Part shown: one piece after another, positions 16,998 through 26,639 of the stretch
How the letters are laid out: the number at the start of each line of letters is the position of its first letter
Position numbering within the stretch: the first letter of the stretch is position 1
Source of the DNA: Catenulisporales bacterium
GTDB taxonomy: Bacteria; Actinomycetota; Actinomycetes; Streptomycetales; Catenulisporaceae
Direction of reading: 5' to 3'
Assembly (NCBI GenBank): GCA_019510485.1
Contig: JAEKKI010000132.1
Location: forward strand, 1-45,254
Length of the DNA stretch: 45,254 nucleotides
The notes under the pieces: model-generated
Databases searched by the model: none
What the model was told of the DNA's origin: nothing
The model's input: the letters and a program-made list of their open reading frames with translations, nothing else
Position numbers and translations under genes: made by a program

Positions 16998-19202
16998 ATG
17001 AAGGGAATCCGCGTGTTGATCACAAGGGCCGGCGTGGTCCGGTCAAGGTACTCGGCCCTGGTGGCCGGTCTGGCAGTGGCCGTGGCGGTGGCCGTGCCGA
17101 GCGCCTCCGCGTCCCCGGCCACGGCTCCTGCTTCCACGGCGGCACCGGCGGCGACGAACTCCGTCGCGGTCTCGGTGAACGCCACCACCGGCCTGGGCAC
17201 GGTCCCCTCCAACGGCGTCGGCCTCAACACCGCCGTCTACGACGGCTACATGAACGACGCGGCGGCGCCGGGCCTGATCAAGGCGGCCGGGATCAACGCG
17301 CTGCGTTATCCGGGCGGCTCGTACTCGGACATCTACAACTGGCAGACCAACGTCGCGCAGGGCGGCTACGACGCGCCGAACACCAGCTTCGCGGACTTCA
17401 TGGGCACCGCGAAGGCCGCCGGCACGCACCCGATCATCACCGCGAACTACGGCACCGGCACCCCGGCGCTGGCCGCCGCGTGGGTGCAGAACGCCAACGT
17501 GACCAACAACTACGGCATCCAGTACTGGGAGGTCGGCAACGAGGTCTACGGCAACGGCACCTACGGCGCCAACTGGGAGGCGGACAGCCACTGCACCGAC
17601 GCCTCCGGCAAGCCGATCCCGTCGGGCAGCTCGCCTTCGCAGACGTACAACTGCGGCCCGGGCGTGTACGCGAGCAACCTGCTCAACTACATCTCGGCGA
17701 TGAAGGCGGTCAGCCCGTCGATCCACGTGTGCGCCGTGCTGACCACGCCCGGGTTCTGGCCGGACAACGTCACCAACGCCACCACCAGCCCGCAGCCGTG
17801 GAACCAGACCGTGCTCAAGGCGCTGGGGTCGAAGACCGACTGCGTCATCGTGCACTACTACCCGGCGCCCTCCAACTCGACCGCCGCGCAGATGCTGGCC
17901 ACCACCACCGACATCCCGGGCATCGTGTCCACGGTGAAGTCGCAGGTCAGCCAGTACGCCGGCGTCAACCCGGCGAACGTGCCGATCGTGGTCACCGAGA
18001 CCAACAGCACCGTCGACTCCAACACCCAGCCCGCCGCGCTGTTCGCCGCCGACATGTACATGGCGTGGCTGGAGAACGGCGTGACGAACGTCGACTGGTG
18101 GGACCAGCACAACGGCTCGGGCACGCCGAGCATCGTCAACGGCGCCCAGGACTACGGCGACTTCGGCATGTTCTCCAGCGGCACCAACGGCAGCGGCGTC
18201 ACCGAGCCGCCGGTGGACACGCCGTTCGCCCCGTACTACGGCGTGCAGATGCTCACCAAGCTCGCCGCGCCGGGCGACCAGATGGTCGGCGTCACCTCGG
18301 GCAACACGCTGGTGCGCACGCACGCCGTGCGCCGCGCCGACGGCAGTCTCAGCGTCTTGATCGACAACGAGGACCCGTCGAACAGCTACACCGCGAACCT
18401 CACCTACAACGGGTTCACCCCGACCGGCGGCCCGACCGTCTACACGCTGGCGAACAACGGCAAGACGATCACCTCGGCGTCGCAGAGCTCCACCTCGTCG
18501 GTCACGGTGGCCCCGTACACGCTCACCGTGGTCTCGATCCCGGGCAGCGGCGGCAACGTCGCGACCGCGCCGGGCGCCCCGGGCCAACCGACCGTGTCCA
18601 ACCTCTCGTCGAGCACATCGGGCGCCACCTCCGGTACGGCGACGCTGACCTGGCCGGCCTCCACCCCGGGGACGTACCCCGTGGCGAACTACCAGGTCTA
18701 TCAGATCGGCAGCGGCGGTAGCAGCACTCTGGTGGCCAGCCCGACCGCCACGACCCTGAACCTCAGCGGCCTGACGATCGGCACCGCCTACTCCTACGAC
18801 GTGGTGGCGGTGGACACCCACGGCAACCCGTCGCTGCCCTCGGCACCGGTCAGCTTCACCGTTCCGCCGCCGTCGAACTCCTCCTGCGCCGTGCACTTCG
18901 CCGTGGGCAGCGACTGGCCCGGAGGCTTCAGCGCGACCATCACCATGACGAACAAGGCGGCCACCGCGATCAACGGCTGGACGCTGACGTTCACCCTGCC
19001 CACCGGCGAAGCCGTGCAGTCCGGCTGGAACGGCACGTGGACGCAGAGCGGCCAGAACGTCTCCGTGACCAACGCCGGCTGGAACGGCACCATCGCCGCG
19101 AACGGCGGGAGCGTGGCCGTCGGGTTCAACGGTACGGACACCGGCCAGTATCAGGTGCCTGCGGCGTTCTACATCAACGGGAGCGTGTGCGCGAACAACT
19201 GA
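16998..19202 (+). CDS. Secreted clan GH-A glycosidase with FN3 and CBM2
   Basis: A 734-residue secreted enzyme. The signal peptide (about 1-38) contains LVAGLAVAVAVAVPSASA. The catalytic module (about 55-520) has clan GH-A signatures: acid/base Glu182 in YWEVGNEVYG and nucleophile Glu334 in IVVTETNST, plus INALRYPGGSYSD on an early strand. It resembles GH51/GH39-like proteins often annotated as arabinofuranosidase or cellulose-binding protein; the substrate is not certain. An FN3 domain (about 530-625) and a C-terminal CBM2 (about 630-734, NGWTLTFTLP, NAGWNGTIAANGG) target it to cellulose or xylan. I chose ATG 16998; GTG 17013, preceded by AAGGGA, is also plausible. A TTG 11 codons upstream is less likely. 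Confidence 0.85.
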   Translation: MKGIRVLITRAGVVRSRYSALVAGLAVAVAVAVPSASASPATAPASTAAPAATNSVAVSVNATTGLGTVPSNGVGLNTAVYDGYMNDAAAPGLIKAAGINALRYPGGSYSDIYNWQTNVAQGGYDAPNTSFADFMGTAKAAGTHPIITANYGTGTPALAAAWVQNANVTNNYGIQYWEVGNEVYGNGTYGANWEADSHCTDASGKPIPSGSSPSQTYNCGPGVYASNLLNYISAMKAVSPSIHVCAVLTTPGFWPDNVTNATTSPQPWNQTVLKALGSKTDCVIVHYYPAPSNSTAAQMLATTTDIPGIVSTVKSQVSQYAGVNPANVPIVVTETNSTVDSNTQPAALFAADMYMAWLENGVTNVDWWDQHNGSGTPSIVNGAQDYGDFGMFSSGTNGSGVTEPPVDTPFAPYYGVQMLTKLAAPGDQMVGVTSGNTLVRTHAVRRADGSLSVLIDNEDPSNSYTANLTYNGFTPTGGPTVYTLANNGKTITSASQSSTSSVTVAPYTLTVVSIPGSGGNVATAPGAPGQPTVSNLSSSTSGATSGTATLTWPASTPGTYPVANYQVYQIGSGGSSTLVASPTATTLNLSGLTIGTAYSYDVVAVDTHGNPSLPSAPVSFTVPPPSNSSCAVHFAVGSDWPGGFSATITMTNKAATAINGWTLTFTLPTGEAVQSGWNGTWTQSGQNVSVTNAGWNGTIAANGGSVAVGFNGTDTGQYQVPAAFYINGSVCANN

Positions 19203-19204
19203 CA

Positions 19205-19225
19205 GATCGCGCGCTTCGCGCGATC
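19205..19225. terminator. Hairpin terminator between convergent genes
   Basis: GATCGCGCG (19205-19213), a CTT loop and CGCGCGATC (19217-19225) form a perfect 9-bp stem two bases after the glycosidase stop. It lies between two converging genes and could serve both. Confidence 0.75.
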
Positions 19226-19247
19226 CGACACGGCGACGATCACGTTC

Positions 19248-20441
19248 TCACGGGCTGAGGGTGGGGGAGCGCGGCTGCTCTCCCACCCCCGCCTGCGTCG
19301 GGAGCCGCAGCTCAGGCTCGGCCTCAGCCTCTGGCCGGCGCGCCACGAGCAGCGGCAGGCCCAGGGACACGACGATCCACATCGGAGCGAGCATGCGGGT
19401 CCAGTCGCCGGGATGGAGCAGGAGCGACGCTCCGCCGATCGCGGCCACGGCCAGGAACGGAGCCGCGGTCCAGCCGCGCTTCGCCACGCCCCAGATGCCG
19501 AGGGCGGCCAGGACCACGAGGTAGGCGCCGGCGGAGATCTGCGTGGCGAAGGCGCGCCAGAAGCGGACTTCGAGACTGAGGAAGCGCCGGTACATCTCCG
19601 AGGTGGCGGGCTGCGTGAAGTGGTTGGTCATCGTGTCTTCGATGCCCTGGCGGACCGTCGGCCAGGACATCGCGGCGCTCAAGGCGATCATGACCGCGAG
19701 CGAGGCGAGAGATGTGACGGTCAGCGCTTTGGCCCACTCTTTGTCGGTCTTGCGCACCGCGAGCGCGGCGAGGCCGACCAGCAACAAGAACGCCGCGGCC
19801 AGGGTCGCGTCGGCGGCGCGGACGGCGAACAGCCACGCGAATGCCGTTACGGCCATCGTGATGGCGGCTCTCCGTCGTCGCCCCATAAGCGCGACGGCGT
19901 AGAGCAACGCGGCGAGCCCCGGCGCGCTCGCGGCCTCGGACAGCACGCGCGTGCCGACGAAGCCGGACGGCAGCAGGAAGTACGCCGCCTCGGCAGCCAG
20001 CGGCCACAGGCCCGGCGACCCGAGCGCGCGGGCTGTCAGTACCAGTAGTAGACCGGTCGCGATCTGGAGAAGCAGGACCGCTAGGTAGATTCCCTGATCG
20101 CCGAATGCCCTGATGAACAGGGACATCACGGCCGGAAAGCCGGGGCGGGCCCGGAATATCGCCTGATACTGCGGCGGGAAGCCGAGGACGCCGTACATGT
20201 TGCCTTCGCAAATATTGCGCGGCGCGTTCGTGTAGTCGGCTTCGTCGTCACACACGAAGCGGACCGCTTTGGTGGTCGCCGTCGTGTGGTCGTAGCCCGC
20301 GAACTGGTAGGCGCGCTGGGTGTAGTGGACGGTGTCGGTCTCGGCGCGGCCCACGCCGTCGATCGGGCCCGCCCAGAGTGTCAGGACGCCGATCAGCGCG
20401 ACGACTGCCGCGACTATCAATTGCACCCTCTGTGAGCGCAC
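19248..20441 (-). CDS. Polytopic membrane protein, possible GT-C-type glycosyltransferase
   Basis: A 397-residue protein with about 9-10 hydrophobic helices: one at the N-terminus (LIVAAVVALIGVLTLWAG), a periplasmic loop of ~60 residues with two Cys (FVCDDEAD, RNICEGN), then a run of helices (YLAVLLLQIATGLLLVL onward). The polar tail is Glu/Pro-rich. The overall plan of a first helix, a large external loop with acidic residues, then a helix bundle recalls GT-C glycosyltransferases or mannosyltransferases, but I see no diagnostic motif. The start is GTG 20441, with GGGGGA 5 nt upstream; a longer frame runs through the intergenic region without sense. It is divergent from the Ser/Thr kinase gene across ~250 bp. 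Confidence 0.75.
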   Translation of the reverse strand: MRSQRVQLIVAAVVALIGVLTLWAGPIDGVGRAETDTVHYTQRAYQFAGYDHTTATTKAVRFVCDDEADYTNAPRNICEGNMYGVLGFPPQYQAIFRARPGFPAVMSLFIRAFGDQGIYLAVLLLQIATGLLLVLTARALGSPGLWPLAAEAAYFLLPSGFVGTRVLSEAASAPGLAALLYAVALMGRRRRAAITMAVTAFAWLFAVRAADATLAAAFLLLVGLAALAVRKTDKEWAKALTVTSLASLAVMIALSAAMSWPTVRQGIEDTMTNHFTQPATSEMYRRFLSLEVRFWRAFATQISAGAYLVVLAALGIWGVAKRGWTAAPFLAVAAIGGASLLLHPGDWTRMLAPMWIVVSLGLPLLVARRPEAEAEPELRLPTQAGVGEQPRSPTLSP

Positions 20442-20690
20442 CAGTCCCCCATGTCGGAAATGAACCACCGTAGCCCCCCGCCACCCGTGTCGCAGATTCG
20501 AGAACGATATCCCGATGAGATAGAGGGGGCGAGCAGTGACCACGGTTGCCGGCGGCGGAAGCCGGAGCTGAGCGGCCGCCCTCGGGTAAGGTAGAACCTC
20601 CACGTGTCGGACCGGTCGTGGCCCACGCGTGTCCGTTCTCCGCACACCCGGTATACCCGTGCCCCGGCGGGATTGAGTAAGGGAACTGCC

Positions 20691-22439
20691 ATGACTGCCG
20701 ACCCCGAACAGGGGCAGCCGACGACGGTGCCCGACCGGACCCAGCTGATCGCCGGCCGCTACCGCCTCACGGCCGAGATCGGCGGCGGGGCGATGGGCGT
20801 GGTGTGGCGGGCGCGCGATGAGGTGCTGGGCCGGGAGGTCGCGGTCAAGGAGCTGCGGCCGGACGCCGGCATGAGCGGCGCGCAGGTCAAGCAGTCGCAT
20901 CTGCGCGCGCGCCGCGAGGGGCGGATCGCGGCCCGGTTGCAGCACCCGAACGCGGTCACCATCTACGACGTGGCCGAGCACGACGGCCGGCCGTACCTGA
21001 TCATGGAGTTCGTGCCGTCGAGCACCCTGGCCGACATCCTGGCCACCGGCACCGTCCTCACTCCCGCCGAGGTCGCCCGCATCGGCGCCCAGCTGGCGTC
21101 GGCGCTCGCGGCGGCTCACGATGTCGGAATCGTGCATCGGGACATCAAGCCCGGCAATGTGCTGATGACCAACACCGGCACCGTGAAGCTCACCGACTTC
21201 GGCATCTCCCGGGCGACCGGTGACGCGACGGTCACCTCGACCGGCGAGATCCTCGGAACTCCCGCCTACACCGCGCCGGAGGTGGCGCAGGGGCACGCCG
21301 TGGACTTCCCGGCGGACGTGTTCTCGCTGGGCGCGACGCTTTACGCCGCTGTGGAGGGCTCGCCGCCGTTCGGCGATGAAGTGAACGCCATGGCGGTGCT
21401 GCTGCGGGTCGTGCGCAATGAGATCCGGCCGCCGAAGCGTGCGGGCATGTTGACCGACATCGTGCTGCGGATGCTCAGCCCGGAGCCGGCCGATCGGCCG
21501 ACGATGGGGGAGGCACGGCAGGCGCTGGACGCGTTGTCGACGTCACCGCTCCCGGTGGCGGGGGTGGCAGTGGGGAATCAGCTCGCTGTCGAGCCGGCGC
21601 CGCCGATCGCGGTACCCGACGAGCCGCTCGCCGCGGAGCCGGCGCCGCCGGTCGTCGAATCCGACGAGGTGCTCGCCGCGGAGCCGGTGCCGGCCTCTGA
21701 TCAGCCGCTCGCGGCCGAGCCGACGCCGGCCGCTGAGCAGCCCCTGGGGGCCGAGCCCGAAACCCCGCCGACCGCCGCACTGCCCGAGGCGTCGGAGACA
21801 CGCGTGATGACGGAAGCCGCCGCGGCTACCACCGGCTCTTCACCGTCGCGCAGACGTTTGATACTCGCCGGCGGCGCCGCGGGTTCGGCGGCGGTGATCG
21901 TGGCGATCATCATCGCGCTGAGCGGTGGCGACCATCCGTCGGCGCCCCCGGTCGCGCTCTCGGCATCGACCACTTCCGCGGCCACCACCCCGGCCGCGGC
22001 GCCGACGACCCCGGCCGCGCCGTCGACACCGGCGCCGAGCTCCAGCGCGTCGTCATCGGCCTCGACCTCGTCGGCGCCCAGTACGTCCAGCGCGTCCAGC
22101 GCTTCCAGCACCCCCAGTACATCGGCGAGCCCTGATGTCGCGACCCAGCTGGCGGCGGCGATCACCAACTACTACAGCCTCGTCCCCGGCAACCTCAATC
22201 AAGCATGGGGACTCATGACCGCGGACTACCAGCAGCACAAGGCGCTCGGCTTCGAGAATTACCGGAAGTTCTGGCAGTCCATGCAGAAGGTCACGGTGTC
22301 GGACGTCGTCGCCAAGGCGCCCAACACGGTCATCGCCACGATCGGCTACTTCCCGAAGGACGGCGCGCCGTCGCAGGAAAAGACGACCTTCACGCTGGTT
22401 CAAGAAGGCGGTGTCTGGAAGATCGCGCACTCCAGCTGA
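20691..22439 (+). CDS. Hanks-type Ser/Thr protein kinase (PknB-like) with NTF2-like sensor domain
   Basis: A 582-residue receptor kinase. The kinase domain (about 22-285) is complete: Gly loop GGGAMG, Lys53 (VAVKEL), HRDIKPGN with Asp151, DFG with Asp169 and GTPAYTAPE in the activation segment. An Ala/Pro/Glu-rich juxtamembrane linker (about 290-380) contains repeated units of the type LAAEPxPxxDxP. One TM helix (about 388-412) is followed by a Ser/Thr/Pro-rich stalk and an extracytoplasmic ~100-residue domain (QLAAAITNYYSLVPGNLNQAWGLM...GGVWKIAHSS) typical of NTF2-like/SnoaL folds. There are no PASTA repeats, so it probably senses something other than peptidoglycan. Start ATG 20691 has AAGGGA upstream. 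Confidence 0.93.
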   Translation: MTADPEQGQPTTVPDRTQLIAGRYRLTAEIGGGAMGVVWRARDEVLGREVAVKELRPDAGMSGAQVKQSHLRARREGRIAARLQHPNAVTIYDVAEHDGRPYLIMEFVPSSTLADILATGTVLTPAEVARIGAQLASALAAAHDVGIVHRDIKPGNVLMTNTGTVKLTDFGISRATGDATVTSTGEILGTPAYTAPEVAQGHAVDFPADVFSLGATLYAAVEGSPPFGDEVNAMAVLLRVVRNEIRPPKRAGMLTDIVLRMLSPEPADRPTMGEARQALDALSTSPLPVAGVAVGNQLAVEPAPPIAVPDEPLAAEPAPPVVESDEVLAAEPVPASDQPLAAEPTPAAEQPLGAEPETPPTAALPEASETRVMTEAAAATTGSSPSRRRLILAGGAAGSAAVIVAIIIALSGGDHPSAPPVALSASTTSAATTPAAAPTTPAAPSTPAPSSSASSSASTSSAPSTSSASSASSTPSTSASPDVATQLAAAITNYYSLVPGNLNQAWGLMTADYQQHKALGFENYRKFWQSMQKVTVSDVVAKAPNTVIATIGYFPKDGAPSQEKTTFTLVQEGGVWKIAHSS

Positions 22440-22472
22440 GCGCTGTGGGGCAACCGGCTCGGTCCCGGCCCG

Positions 22473-22907
22473 CTACAACCACCCCCGCCGCGTAGCCCGC
22501 CACCCCAGCTGCGCCCGGCTCCGCGCCCCGGCCAGCGTCATCAGCTCCCGGACCCGGCGCTCGACGCTGCGCGGGCTCAGCCCCAGCATCCGGCCGGCGG
22601 CCTCGTCGGCGAGCAGCAGGCGGAGCAGGCGCAGGCCGGCGGCGTCGGGGACGCAGCCGAACGGCAGCGGATCGTCGTGGTGTTCCCCCGCCTCCGGCAG
22701 CCCGGCCAGCGCGGCGTAGCGCCCGAGTTGCATGCGGTTGCCCGAGGCGGACCAGTCCATCAGGTCCCGGACCCGGCGCTGGACGGTGCGTTCGCTGACG
22801 CCGAGGCGGTTCGCGCTCGCCCGGTCGGTCAGGCCGGCGACCAGGTGTGCCAGGGTGCTGCTGTGGTCCGCGTCCAGACGCTGCGACCAGGCCACTGAAT
22901 AGAGCAC
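22473..22907 (-). CDS. Small regulator built of two tandem LuxR/GerE-type HTH repeats
   Basis: A 144-residue protein. Two halves align with each other: residues ~22-72 (LVAGLTDRASANRLGVSERTVQRRVRDLM, then RMQLGRYAALAGL) and ~95-144 (LLLADEAAGRMLGLSPRSVERRVRELM, then RAQLGWRATRRGWL). Both fit the LuxR C-terminal HTH with a degenerate pattern R-LG-S-R-V-RRVR-LM. There is no receiver, ligand or sigma domain. It may therefore bind DNA as a covalent pseudo-dimer. I chose GTG 22907 because GGAGGG lies immediately upstream; the frame continues further but without plausible sequence. It is divergent from the secreted protein gene at 23075 (167-bp gap), which is a candidate target. Confidence 0.75.
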   Translation of the reverse strand: MLYSVAWSQRLDADHSSTLAHLVAGLTDRASANRLGVSERTVQRRVRDLMDWSASGNRMQLGRYAALAGLPEAGEHHDDPLPFGCVPDAAGLRLLRLLLADEAAGRMLGLSPRSVERRVRELMTLAGARSRAQLGWRATRRGWL

Positions 22908-23074
22908 AAGCCCTCCGTTCGAAGTGCTCCCTTCCGTAAGAAGACGGCTGTGGCGGGTGTTTTCGTTGCATCGCGACGTGTCGTATTGCCGACATCGTGG
23001 ATTGCTGACACAGGACGCTGATATCGGCTTGATTAGTGCCCTGACGTCATCCCCGACCTTCGGAGGAACCGCAG

Positions 23075-25348
23075 GTGACATCTCGACCATCTCGATCACG
23101 AACCGCCCGGGCGACCGCCGCGCTGGTCGCGGCGCTCGCGCTGGGCGCCCCGGCGGCCGCGCGCGCGACCACGCCGAGCGCCGCCGATTCCAGCTCCACC
23201 GCCACCCCGACAGTGACGCCGGTCGGCGCGGGGGCCGCCACCGTCGTCCTGCCCACCGGTGACCGCGTCACCGTCGGCACCGGCACCGGCAGCCATGCCA
23301 CCCTCACCGTGAACCACGACGCCGGAGCATCCGACGCGTTCGCGAACTTCACCGTCGGCGGCGACCGGTACGTCGTCCCGTCCGAGGCCGCGCCGTACGC
23401 CGGCCGCGTGCTGGACCTGTCGCTGTTCGACGTGACCAAGCTCGCCGCCGCCGCTCCGGCGCCCGGCGCCCGCATACCGGTGCAGCTGCGCTTCGCCGCC
23501 GGCGTGACCCCGGCCGCGCCGGCCGGCGTCACCCTGACCGCGGTCAGCGGGCAGAGCGCCACCGGCTATCTGACCCCTGATTCCGCCCACGCCTTCGCCC
23601 AGGCGCTGCGGGACGCGATCAAGGCCGACGTCGCCGCCGGCAAGCCGGCCGGCAGCGGGGCGCCCTTCGGCGGCCTGACGTCGATGGCGCGGCTCGGCGC
23701 CTCGACGCCGGTCCAGCCGAACTATCCGCTGCACATCCTGCAGCTGAACGCGCTCGACGACACCGGTGCGCCGGGCAACCTGCAGATCATCCTGATCAAC
23801 GTCGACAACGCGCGGGCCTTCAACACCATGACGGCCACCTACCAGGGCATCGCCAAGGTCGCGGTCCCGGCCGGGAACTACGCCGCGATCGGCATCGACT
23901 TCGCCTTCGATCCCGCGGCGCAGACCCTGAAGACGGAGCTCATCCCCGTCGAGGGCATCACCGTTCCCGCCACCGGCACGGTTCCGGCGGTCACGGTCGA
24001 CGCCCGTACCGCGACCACCCCCGTCACCTTCACGACGCAGAAGCCCTCGACGGCGCTCGGCGGATCCGTCGAGTACATCCGGACGGCCGTGACCGGCGGC
24101 GGCGGCGGGGTGCAACTGGACGTCTCCGGCGCCGGCTTGTCGAGCTACGTCGCCCCGACGCCCAAGCCGGCGGTCGGGAGCGCGGCCTACACCACCAACT
24201 GGATCGGACAGAGCCCGGCCTCGGCCGCCGCCCCCTACCGGTACAACCTGGCCGCGTTCTCGGACCACATCGACGCGAACCAGTCCTACGCCCCGGCCGA
24301 CAGCACGCTGGCCACCCTGCGGCACACCGTCAACCTCGATCCGCACTACGGTTCGACACCGCCGCTCATCGGCAGTGGTTTCGTGACCGACGAAGGCTGG
24401 AGCGTCCTGGGTTTCGAGGCTCCCGACGGCAAGGTCACCGAGTACGTCACCGGCGGTCTGCGGTGGGTGAGCGTGGTGAACCTGCCCTCCATCTTCGACC
24501 CGACCGATCCGAACTCCGGCGCGCCCGCGATCCTCAACGACGACGCCGTCCAGTACAACGCCGGCCAGACCGCCGCGCGGACCTGGGCCTACGCGCCGAT
24601 GGCCCCGAACTTCGGCCAGCACACGGCGGCTCCGGCGAACCTGTTCGGCTGCCAGGCCTGCTCAGGCGTGGGGAACATCGACGTGCTCCTGGGCATGCTC
24701 GGCGACAGCAACCGCGACACCACCGGCCTCGACTTCGGGGCGGCCGGCAGCTCGCAGCTGTACTGGAACGGGAAGCTGGTGTCCTCCGACACCGGCCGCT
24801 TCGGCTACACCATCAAGGACGTGCCGGCCGGGCCGGCGACCATCCGCACGGTGTTCGACTACGACCGGACCGCCGGCGGCATCACGCAGTCCCCGAAGAC
24901 GCACACCGACGTGACCATCCCGTACTCGGGCAAGGACGATCCGCGGATGGCGCTGCCGGCCGGTACGGAGTGCGCCGCGGCCGAGATCTCGACCACCCCG
25001 GACGCACCCTGCCAGATCCTCCCCGCGCTGACGCTGAACTACCAGCTCAACGGCCTGGACCGGGCGAACACCTCGCACTCGCCGACGCAGAACCTGGTCC
25101 TGAACGTGGGCCACATGTCCTACGGCGGCGTGGGCTCGAAGGCGCACGTCGACTCCGCGAAGGTGTCGGTGTCCTTCGACAACGGCGCCACCTGGCAGGA
25201 CGTCCCGACCCACGGCGGCGACGGGACCTACGCCGCGCACTGGAGGAACCCGGCGCCCGGCAGCCCGGTCGAGCTGCGGGTCACCGCCACCGACTGCCTC
25301 GGCGGGTCGATCACCCAGACCGTGACCAACCCCTACACCGTCGGCTGA
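23075..25348 (+). CDS. Secreted protein resembling the subtilase N-terminal accessory region, no catalytic triad
   Basis: A 757-residue protein with a Sec signal peptide (about 1-31, ATAALVAALALGAPAAARA). Residues ~50-190 (VLPTGDRVTV; GRVLDLSLFDVTKL) closely resemble the segment preceding the S8 domain of many Streptomyces subtilases. The later part is beta-rich, with Cys pairs (FGCQACSG, ECAAAE/PCQIL), and ends in an Ig-like segment (VSVSFDNGATWQDVP). I find no Asp/His/Ser subtilase motifs. It could be a protease partner, an inhibitor or an adhesin-like cell-surface protein. Start GTG 23075 has GGAGGA upstream. A sedolisin gene follows after 16 bases on the same strand, almost certainly in the same operon. 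Confidence 0.75.
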   Translation: MTSRPSRSRTARATAALVAALALGAPAAARATTPSAADSSSTATPTVTPVGAGAATVVLPTGDRVTVGTGTGSHATLTVNHDAGASDAFANFTVGGDRYVVPSEAAPYAGRVLDLSLFDVTKLAAAAPAPGARIPVQLRFAAGVTPAAPAGVTLTAVSGQSATGYLTPDSAHAFAQALRDAIKADVAAGKPAGSGAPFGGLTSMARLGASTPVQPNYPLHILQLNALDDTGAPGNLQIILINVDNARAFNTMTATYQGIAKVAVPAGNYAAIGIDFAFDPAAQTLKTELIPVEGITVPATGTVPAVTVDARTATTPVTFTTQKPSTALGGSVEYIRTAVTGGGGGVQLDVSGAGLSSYVAPTPKPAVGSAAYTTNWIGQSPASAAAPYRYNLAAFSDHIDANQSYAPADSTLATLRHTVNLDPHYGSTPPLIGSGFVTDEGWSVLGFEAPDGKVTEYVTGGLRWVSVVNLPSIFDPTDPNSGAPAILNDDAVQYNAGQTAARTWAYAPMAPNFGQHTAAPANLFGCQACSGVGNIDVLLGMLGDSNRDTTGLDFGAAGSSQLYWNGKLVSSDTGRFGYTIKDVPAGPATIRTVFDYDRTAGGITQSPKTHTDVTIPYSGKDDPRMALPAGTECAAAEISTTPDAPCQILPALTLNYQLNGLDRANTSHSPTQNLVLNVGHMSYGGVGSKAHVDSAKVSVSFDNGATWQDVPTHGGDGTYAAHWRNPAPGSPVELRVTATDCLGGSITQTVTNPYTVG

Positions 25349-25364
25349 CGCCATGAGGAGCCTG

Positions 25365-26639
25365 ATGAACTCGAACACGCCCGGCGGACGCCGGCCGGCC
25401 GTCCGCGGCCGGCTGCGCCTGCTGACCGTCCTGGCCGCGGCGGCGGCCCTGGTCGCCGGCGCCACCGCCGTCGCCAACGCCGCGCCCGGCAGCAGCGACG
25501 GCAAGGGCCACGGGACCGGCAGCGCCAACACCAAGAAGGTGTGCGGCGCGGCCAAGCCGGGCCACGCGCGCTGCCTGGCCGAACTGCGCACCGACGTCCA
25601 CGGCGGTACGGGAGTGCGGGGACCGGCGGCCGGGCGCTTCTCCGCCGCGGCCACGCTGCCGCAGGGCCTGAGCCCCGCCGACCTCCGCTCCGCCTACCAC
25701 CTGCCGGCCACCGGCGGCGCGAACCAGACCGTCGCCATCGCGGACGTCGGCGACGACGCCACCGCCGAGGCCGACCTCGCCGTCTACCGCACCACCTACG
25801 GCCTGCCGGCCTGCACCACGGCCAACGGCTGCTTCCACAAGGTGAACCAGCGCGGCGCCGCCGCCCCGCTGCCGCCGGACCAGGGCTGGGGCGTGGAGAT
25901 CGCGCTCGACCTCGACATGGTCTCGGCGGCCTGCCCGCAGTGCGAGATCCTGCTGGTCGAGGCCGACTCGGCGTCCTTCGACGACCTGGGCGCCTCGGTC
26001 GACGAGGCCGTCGCGCTCGGCGCCACGGAGGTGTCGAACAGCTACGGCGGCGACGAGGGCAACGGCGTGGCCGACTATGCCCACTACTACAGCCACCCCG
26101 GCGTGGCCGTCGTCGCCTCCAGCGGCGACTCCGGATACACCATCGCGAGCGCGCCGGCGGAGTACCCGACCGTGGTGGCGGCCGGCGGCACGTCGCTGAC
26201 CAAGGCGACCAACGCCCGGGGCTGGACCGAGTCGGTGTGGCAGGGGGCCGGCAGCGGCTACTCGGCGTGGATCGACAAGCCGGCCTGGCAGCAGGACGCC
26301 AACTGCCCGGGCCGCATGACCGCCGACATCGCGGCCGACGCCGACCCGCAGACCGGCCCGGCCGTCTACGGCACCAGTGACGGCCTGACCGGCTGGGACA
26401 TCGTCGGCGGCACCAGCGCCTCCTCGCCCTACCTCGCGGGCGTGATCGCGTTGGGCGGGCATCCGCAGAAGTTCCCGAACGCCTCGGCGTTCTACAGCGA
26501 CCACAGCGGCCTGTTCGATGTCACGACCGGCAACAACGCCTTCATCATGGACTGCGGTGGCGACTACCAGTGCAACGGCGTCGCCGGGTACGACGGGCCG
26601 ACGGGCTGGGGGACGCCGAACGGGTTGTCAGCCTTCTGA
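25365..26639 (+). CDS. Secreted sedolisin (S53 family) serine-carboxyl protease
   Basis: A 424-residue protease. Signal peptide (about 1-40) and a short propeptide (about 40-95) precede the catalytic domain. The S53 triad is visible: Glu178 and Asp182 in GWGVEIALDLDM, and Ser351 in GGTSASSP. Asp255 in SSGDSG is the oxyanion Asp. The C-terminal CGGDYQCNG...GYDGPTGWGTPNG is the family's calcium-site region. Sedolisins work best in acid and are released by self-cleavage; this propeptide is much shorter than the ~190 residues typical of kumamolisin. I chose ATG 25365, which has GAGGAG just upstream; ATG 25353 has none. The stop region overlaps the convergent gene by 12 bases. Confidence 0.9.
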   Translation: MNSNTPGGRRPAVRGRLRLLTVLAAAAALVAGATAVANAAPGSSDGKGHGTGSANTKKVCGAAKPGHARCLAELRTDVHGGTGVRGPAAGRFSAAATLPQGLSPADLRSAYHLPATGGANQTVAIADVGDDATAEADLAVYRTTYGLPACTTANGCFHKVNQRGAAAPLPPDQGWGVEIALDLDMVSAACPQCEILLVEADSASFDDLGASVDEAVALGATEVSNSYGGDEGNGVADYAHYYSHPGVAVVASSGDSGYTIASAPAEYPTVVAAGGTSLTKATNARGWTESVWQGAGSGYSAWIDKPAWQQDANCPGRMTADIAADADPQTGPAVYGTSDGLTGWDIVGGTSASSPYLAGVIALGGHPQKFPNASAFYSDHSGLFDVTTGNNAFIMDCGGDYQCNGVAGYDGPTGWGTPNGLSAF

